Assembly (NCBI GenBank): GCA_019115745.1
Contig: DXDA01000056.1
Coordinates: forward strand, 1 to 64,000
Direction: 5' to 3'
Source of the DNA: Candidatus Alistipes intestinigallinarum
GTDB lineage: Bacteria; Bacteroidota; Bacteroidia; Bacteroidales; Rikenellaceae
Length of the DNA: 64,000 nt
Shown here: in pieces, positions 58,802-64,000 of the stretch
How the letters are laid out: each line of letters opens with the position of its first letter
Position numbering within the stretch: the stretch's first letter is position 1
The notes under the pieces: generated by a model
Database searches by the model: none
What the model was told of the DNA's origin: nothing
Seen by the model: the letters and a program-made list of their open reading frames with translations, nothing else
Position numbers and translations under genes: made by a program

Positions 58802-58891
58802 CTTCTCTGTCTTTTTTCAGCCTTTTCCTGTCTCTGCTTGCCCCCGCTTCTCTGTCTTTTCTCAGCCTCTTCCTGTCTCCGCTTACCCCCC
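58802..58891. repeat. 45-bp tandem duplication (2 copies, diverged)
   Basis: cttctctgtcttttttcagccttttcctgtctctgcttgccccc... vs cttctctgtcttttctcagcctcttcctgtctccgcttaccccc. Confidence 0.85.
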
Positions 58892-59057
58892 CCCTGCCTC
58901 TCCCCGCAGAACGGGGACCGAATCCGAACAAGCCTCCTTTCGCTCTCTAAGGCCCGCTTTTCATATTGCTGAATATCAAAAAGAAATGCTGCTCATTATA
59001 GATAAATGAATGGCATTTTTTGTAATTTTGTACAGCTTATAATGAATATCTTCGCAT

Positions 59058-59297
59058 ATGAAGAAATGGCAGAAAACAGTCGGTATTATTGCATTTGCGC
59101 TGATTGTCATATATGAGTTATTGATATGGGTAAATGCCTATGTAGATATGAAGTACATAGTAGAGCCCAATGGAAATAACTTTTTAGCAGAGCGTATGTA
59201 TATGCGTATTGGCTCATTATCCTTTGGAATGTGGCTGAACTTTGCCTTGATGATATTCCTGTTCATATGCCTTTGGCATAAAGAAGGCAAGCGGTGA
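59058..59297 (+). CDS. Small AT-rich two-TM membrane protein, unknown
   Basis: TM helices VGIIAFALIVIYELLIWV and FGMWLNFALMIFLFICLW; TAATTTTG box upstream (~59021-59028). Confidence 0.6.
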   Translation: MKKWQKTVGIIAFALIVIYELLIWVNAYVDMKYIVEPNGNNFLAERMYMRIGSLSFGMWLNFALMIFLFICLWHKEGKR

Positions 59298-59322
59298 AAA
59301 GATTGGGTAAACGAATTGCGTA

Positions 59323-60396
59323 TTAAGCGGGTTCGTTTTTCATTTGGGTGCTCAACAGCCCGCAGGCGGCCTGAATATCCTCGCCGCGGGAGGCGCGGAT
59401 GGTGGTCTGAATGCCGCGGGCGGTGAGTGCGTCGCGGAATCGGATCATGGCCTCGGCGTCGGGCGAGAAGTAGGGCGACCCGGGAATCTTGTGGAAACGG
59501 ATCAGGTTGATGCGGCACTTGATGCCGTTCAGCAGCCGCGACAGCTCGCGGATGTGGCGGGGCGAGTCGTTCAGCCCGCTCATGACGATGTATTCGAAGG
59601 AGACCCTCCGCTGATGGGTGAAATCGTATTCGCGCAGAATCTCGACGACCTGGGCGATGGACCAGGCCTTTTCGACGGGCATGATCTCGGCGCGCTCGTC
59701 GGGAAAGGGGTTGTGGAGACTCACGGCTAAATGAACCTTCGAAGCGTCGAGAAAGCGCCTGAGCTGAGGCACGACCCCGGCCGTGGAGAGGGTGATGCGG
59801 GTCGGGGACCAGGCGAAACCCCACTCGGCGGTGAGGATTTCGAGGGCCCGCAGGACGTTGTCCGGATTGTCGAGGGGCTCGCCCATCCCCATGAATACGA
59901 GGTTTGTGAGCCGGTCGCGCTCGGGGAGCGAGACGATCTGGTTGAGGATCTCGGCTGCGGAGAGCGACTGTTGGAGTCCCTGGCGGCCTGTTGCGCAGAA
60001 GCGGCATCCCATGCGGCATCCGGCCTGCGAGGAGACGCAGAGCGTGGCGCGCTCGCCGTCGGGAATGTAGGCCGACTCGATGAAATGGCCCTGCAGGGTT
60101 CGGAAGAGGTATTTTTTGGTTCCGTCTGCGGATACGCTCTCGTGCTCCGGGGCGCGGAGTGCGGGGGAGAAACGCTCGGCAAGGTGTTGTCGGTGCAGGG
60201 CAGCGATATCGGTCATGCACAAGGGGTCCTCGATGTGGCGGACATAGAGCCAGCGTGCGATTTGCCGGGCGGCGAATCGCGGCATACCCAGTTCGTTGCA
60301 GAGTTCTGCGAGTTCCGCGGGATTTTTTCCGTACAGGTATTCCGGATCGGTCATTTTGCGACTTTGGGGTTTGTTTCCGGAGGCAAAAGTAGGCAA
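59323..60396 (-). CDS. rlmN: 23S rRNA (adenine(2503)-C(2))-methyltransferase RlmN
   Basis: CVSSQAGCRMGCRFCATG; NLVFMGMGEPLDN; GLND. Confidence 0.96.
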   Translation of the reverse strand: MPTFASGNKPQSRKMTDPEYLYGKNPAELAELCNELGMPRFAARQIARWLYVRHIEDPLCMTDIAALHRQHLAERFSPALRAPEHESVSADGTKKYLFRTLQGHFIESAYIPDGERATLCVSSQAGCRMGCRFCATGRQGLQQSLSAAEILNQIVSLPERDRLTNLVFMGMGEPLDNPDNVLRALEILTAEWGFAWSPTRITLSTAGVVPQLRRFLDASKVHLAVSLHNPFPDERAEIMPVEKAWSIAQVVEILREYDFTHQRRVSFEYIVMSGLNDSPRHIRELSRLLNGIKCRINLIRFHKIPGSPYFSPDAEAMIRFRDALTARGIQTTIRASRGEDIQAACGLLSTQMKNEPA

Positions 60397-60444
60397 AAAA
60401 TAAAGATTTTTGAGGCTGGGCGCACGATTTTGAATTTTTATCCC

Positions 60445-60452
60445 TATATTTG
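60445..60452 (+). promoter_or_regulatory. -7 box TATATTTG for tonB-like gene
   Basis: TAnnTTTG match. Confidence 0.6.
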
Positions 60453-60514
60453 TGGTGCATAGCGCGCCTGTGCCCGTATGAGGGTGCCGGAACGAGCCGG
60501 AGGGCCGGAGAACT

Positions 60515-60578
60515 GGAGCTGAAAGTTGGAAGGCCGGAGCTGAAAGCCGGAAGGCCGGAAGTGGATGGCCGGAACCGG
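60515..60578. repeat. 21-bp degenerate tandem repeats in 5' leader of tonB-like gene
   Basis: ggagctgaaagttggaaggcc / ggagctgaaagccggaaggcc / ggaagtggatggccggaacc. Confidence 0.85.
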
Positions 60579-60629
60579 AGTCGGGATGGGGCGGAGTAAG
60601 GAAGACGAAACAATTAAAACCAGAAATAG

Positions 60630-61313
60630 ATGGAAATCAAAAAAAATCCTAAAGCAGACCTTAAGAACAAACGGGGCCTTTTGCTGGAGATCGGCCTTGT
60701 GGTATCGTTGCTGCTCGTGATTGCGGCTTTCTCGTATACGCCGAAAGAGAAGCGCATTGAGAAGGTAGACCTTCAGACGGCTATCGTCGAGGAGCAGATT
60801 GTCGAGATTACGCGTCAGGACCAGAAGCCGCCCGAGCCCCCCAAGAAGGTGGAGGTGAAGGTGATCGCCGACTTGTTGCAGGTGGTAACCAACGACACGA
60901 AGATCACCACGGAGGTGGACTTTACGGAGTTCGACGACGATGTGGAGATCGTGCAGCAGGTGGCTGTGAAGGAGGAGGTTATCGAGGATGACCAGCCGTT
61001 CCTGATCGCCGAGACGATGCCCTCGTTCCAGGGTGGCGACCTCAATACGTTCCGTGCGTGGGTTCAGCAGAATGTGAAATTCCCGCAGATTGCCCTTGAG
61101 AACGGTATCCAGGGCCGTGTTGTTCTGTCGTTCGTGATCGAGAAGGACGGGCGTCTGACGAACATCCAGGTGCTGCAGACTCCGGACCGTTCGCTCTCGG
61201 AGGAGGCGATCCGCGTGCTGAGCAAGTCGCCGAAATGGTCGCCGGGCAAGCAGCGTAACCAGGTTGTCCGTGTCAAGTATACGTTGCCGGTTGATTTCCG
61301 CGTACAGAACTGA
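60630..61313 (+). CDS. tonB: TonB family energy transducer
   Basis: N-terminal TM; C-terminal TonB: FRAWVQQNVKFPQIALENGIQGRVVLSFVIEKDGRLTNIQVLQTPDRSLSEEAIRVL. Confidence 0.93.
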   Translation: MEIKKNPKADLKNKRGLLLEIGLVVSLLLVIAAFSYTPKEKRIEKVDLQTAIVEEQIVEITRQDQKPPEPPKKVEVKVIADLLQVVTNDTKITTEVDFTEFDDDVEIVQQVAVKEEVIEDDQPFLIAETMPSFQGGDLNTFRAWVQQNVKFPQIALENGIQGRVVLSFVIEKDGRLTNIQVLQTPDRSLSEEAIRVLSKSPKWSPGKQRNQVVRVKYTLPVDFRVQN

Positions 61314-61337
61314 TGCGGGTCTTCGGATCTTTTATAT

Positions 61338-61370
61338 AGGGTATCCTGCTTCGTGGAGGATACCCTTTTT
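61338..61370 (+). terminator. Terminator after tonB
   Basis: agggtatcct/aggataccct stem followed by ttttt. Confidence 0.85.
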
Positions 61371-61445
61371 GTAGCATGAAATTGAGCCGTCGGCCGGGAT
61401 CGGGAAGCCTGTTCCGGACATTGGACGGCACAGAATGAACGGATT

Positions 61446-62666
61446 TTGGAAGAAAAGAGACAATCGAATAGCCCGGCGGAGTCCTCTCCGGCGGATTTGC
61501 GGGAGCGGGCCGTGCTGGTTGCCGTCGTTCGGGACAGCCAGGAGGTGCGGCAGGCCGAGGAGTACCTCGACGAACTGGAGTTCCTGGCCGAAACGGCCGA
61601 CATCCGGGCGGTGAAACGCTTTACGCAGCGGCTTCCGCAGCCGTCGTCGCGCATCTACGTGGGCCCGGGCAAACTGGAGGAGATCGTGACGTATTGCAAG
61701 GAGGAGGAGATCGACGTGGTGATCTTCGACGACGAACTGAGCCCGTCGCAGACGCGCAATATCGAGAAGGAGTTGCCGTGCCGGTTGCTGGACCGTACGC
61801 GGTTGATCCTGGACATCTTCCTCTCGCGGGCCCAGACGGCCTATGCGAAGACGCAGGTGCAACTGGCCAACTACGAATACATGCTTCCGCGGCTGTCGGG
61901 CCTGTGGACCCACCTCGAACGGCAGCGCGGCGGTACGGGAACGCGCGGTGGTGCGGGAGAACGGGAGATCGAGACCGACCGCCGTATCATCCGCAACCGC
62001 ATCGCCAAACTGAAGGAGGACCTGAAGAAGATCGACCGTCAGATGGCCGTGCAGCGCTCGAACCGCGGGTCGCTGGTGCGCGTGGCGCTGGTCGGCTATA
62101 CGAACGTGGGGAAATCGACGCTGATGAACCTGATTTCGAAGAGCGACGTCTTTGCGGAGAACAAACTCTTCGCCACGCTGGACACGACGGTCCGGAAGGT
62201 GGTCTTCGACAACCTTCCGTTCCTGCTTTCGGATACGGTGGGCTTCATCCGCAAGTTGCCGACGGAGCTGATCGAGTCGTTCAAGTCGACGCTCGACGAG
62301 GTGCGCGAGGCGGACCTGTTGATTCATGTGGTGGACATCTCGCATCCGCAGTTCGAGGATCAGATCGCGGTGGTGAAACAGACCCTGCAGGAGATCGGGG
62401 CCGGGGACAAGCCGGTTTACCTGGTCTTCAACAAGGTGGATGCCTATACGTGGGTCGAGAAGGCCGAGGACGATCTGACGCCGGCCACGCGCGAGAACCT
62501 TTCGCTGGACGATCTGAAACGGAGCTGGATCGCACAGGCCAATACGCCGTGCATTTTCCTCTCGGCGTTGCAGCGGCTCAACCTGGAAAAATTCCGCTCG
62601 GATCTGTACGGTATGGTGCGCGAGATTCATGCCGGGCGTTATCCGTTCAACAATTTCCTCTATTGA
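61446..62666 (+). CDS. hflX: GTPase HflX (TTG start as called)
   Basis: VGPGKLEEI; ALVGYTNVGKSTLMN; LLSDTVGFIRKLPTELIESFKSTLDEV. Confidence 0.94.
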   Translation: MEEKRQSNSPAESSPADLRERAVLVAVVRDSQEVRQAEEYLDELEFLAETADIRAVKRFTQRLPQPSSRIYVGPGKLEEIVTYCKEEEIDVVIFDDELSPSQTRNIEKELPCRLLDRTRLILDIFLSRAQTAYAKTQVQLANYEYMLPRLSGLWTHLERQRGGTGTRGGAGEREIETDRRIIRNRIAKLKEDLKKIDRQMAVQRSNRGSLVRVALVGYTNVGKSTLMNLISKSDVFAENKLFATLDTTVRKVVFDNLPFLLSDTVGFIRKLPTELIESFKSTLDEVREADLLIHVVDISHPQFEDQIAVVKQTLQEIGAGDKPVYLVFNKVDAYTWVEKAEDDLTPATRENLSLDDLKRSWIAQANTPCIFLSALQRLNLEKFRSDLYGMVREIHAGRYPFNNFLY

Positions 62667-62685
62667 CCAACCAACAACCGTAATT

Positions 62686-63342
62686 ATGACACTTCACGTT
62701 CTTTCCCAACAGAACACCGTACTGAACAAGTTCATTGCGCAGATCCGCGACCGTGAGATCCAGAAGGATTCGATGCGTTTCCGGCGGAATATGGAGCGGA
62801 TCGGCGAGATCACGGCCTACGAGATTTCGAAGGCGTTGCACTACCGGCCCCAGGTTGTCGAGACGCCGCTTGGCGAGGCGACCGTGGAGATGATCGACGA
62901 TCAGTTGGTGATTGCGACGATTCTCCGGGCGGGGCTTCCGTTTCACCAGGGGTTCCTGAACTATTTCGACGATGCGCAGAACGCCTTTGTGTCGGCCTAC
63001 CGCAAGAGCACGAAGGACGGGAAGTTCAAGGTGAAGGTGGAGTATATCTCGTGCGGAAGTCTGGAGGGCAAGACGCTGCTGCTGGTCGACCCGATGCTGG
63101 CGACGGGATCGTCGCTGGTGCTGACCTATAATGCGCTGTGCGAGAAGGGCGGGACTCCGGCCTGCACGCACGTGGCGGCGGTGATCGCCAGCGAGCAGGG
63201 TGTCGACTACGCGATGAAACACATGCCGCACCAAACGACGACGATCTGGACGGCCGTGGTCGATGAGGAGCTGACTTCGCGCTCGTATATCGTTCCGGGG
63301 ATCGGGGATGCGGGCGACCTGGCTTACGGGGAGAAAATCTGA
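62686..63342 (+). CDS. upp: Uracil phosphoribosyltransferase
   Basis: ILRAGLPFHQGFLNYF; LLVDPMLATGSSLVLTYNAL; PGIGDAGDLAYG. Confidence 0.93.
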   Translation: MTLHVLSQQNTVLNKFIAQIRDREIQKDSMRFRRNMERIGEITAYEISKALHYRPQVVETPLGEATVEMIDDQLVIATILRAGLPFHQGFLNYFDDAQNAFVSAYRKSTKDGKFKVKVEYISCGSLEGKTLLLVDPMLATGSSLVLTYNALCEKGGTPACTHVAAVIASEQGVDYAMKHMPHQTTTIWTAVVDEELTSRSYIVPGIGDAGDLAYGEKI

Positions 63343-63348
63343 CGGGCG

Positions 63349-64000
63349 ATGAAGCGGAAGATCGGGTTTGTTCTGGCTGCGTTTGCAGCCACGGTCGTGT
63401 TGATGGCGCTCCAGAAGCCTGTTTTCATGGCGTGGTATGCCGTGGAGGCTTCGGGTGTGGGCTTCGGCGGATGGCTGGCGGTGCTGGGACACGGGCTGTC
63501 GCTGGATCTGACCGTGGCGGGCTATGTGACGGCCCTGCCGCTGCTCGTGACGCTCGCAACGCTGTGGGTGCGCCTTCCGGAACGGCTCTGGCGGGGAATC
63601 CTGACGGGGTATTTCGCGCTGGTAGCCGTTTTCACGGCGGTGATCTTCGCCGTGGACGTGGCGCTTTACGAACATTGGGGCTTCCGCCTGGACTCCACGA
63701 TCCTGATCTATCTGGCCGATCCGAAGGAGGCGATGGCGAGTGTCGATTTCTGGCTTGGGGTGCGGCAGACGCTGCTGGCGGCGGTCTATGCGGGATTGAT
63801 GATCGTGCTCTACCGACAGGTGCTGCGGCTTTTCGACGGCGAACCGACGGGCTGGCGCGTGGCGATTCCCGGAAGCCTGGTGATGCTTCTGCTGGCGGGC
63901 TTCGACTTCCTGGCCATCCGTGGCGGTACGGGGGCTTCGACGGCCAACGTCTCGAAGGTCTACTTCAGCTCCACGATGTTCCTGAACCATGCGGCGATCA
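63349..64000 (+). CDS. Sulfatase/LTA-synthase-like phosphoglycerol transferase, N-terminal part, truncated by window end
   Basis: Open frame to window end: MKRKIGFVLAAFAATVVLMALQKPVFM...NVSKVYFSSTMFLNHAAI; multi-TM N-terminus. Confidence 0.75.
   Translation, partial: MKRKIGFVLAAFAATVVLMALQKPVFMAWYAVEASGVGFGGWLAVLGHGLSLDLTVAGYVTALPLLVTLATLWVRLPERLWRGILTGYFALVAVFTAVIFAVDVALYEHWGFRLDSTILIYLADPKEAMASVDFWLGVRQTLLAAVYAGLMIVLYRQVLRLFDGEPTGWRVAIPGSLVMLLLAGFDFLAIRGGTGASTANVSKVYFSSTMFLNHAAI

Overview
The window looks like a GC-rich Bacteroidales chromosome, probably Alistipes/Rikenellaceae-like. That assignment rests on gene content and on TAnnTTTG-type -7 promoters before many genes; no search was run. 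Bases 1-~990 are compositionally different (AT-richer), carry no convincing CDS and contain nested inverted repeats that look like a structured RNA or the end of a mobile element. Next comes a partial dcw cluster (rsmH, ftsL-like, ftsI with PASTA, murE, mraY, murD, ftsW) that stops after ftsW. It is followed by housekeeping genes: S4-domain protein, pth, rplY, galE, kbl, an Lrp family regulator, a KDO8P-phosphatase-like HAD, DUF2520-like, YihY, a methyltransferase and comEC. From 24420 to 32592 (minus strand) lies a compact, intact phage-structural cassette: tail/baseplate-like proteins, ClpP-like head protease, capsid, portal, connector, holin and a P5-like muralytic protein. No integrase, terminase or tape-measure gene is visible. 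The cassette is preceded by a ~40-bp dimeric minisatellite and a promoter with an operator-like inverted repeat, and it runs directly into comEC. The rest (33.3-64 kb) is mainly housekeeping and envelope genes: a shortened mqnA, corA, a flippase, holB, folK, lipoproteins, rbfA, an FtsX-type permease, xerD, prmA, recO, a YeiH family exporter, ygiQ, rluD, a PASTA protein, lptG-like, tgt, a glycosyltransferase, an ECF sigma factor, rsmG, HXXEE, rlmN, tonB, hflX, upp and a sulfatase/LTA-synthase-like gene cut off by the window end. All product names come from sequence motif recognition and memory only.
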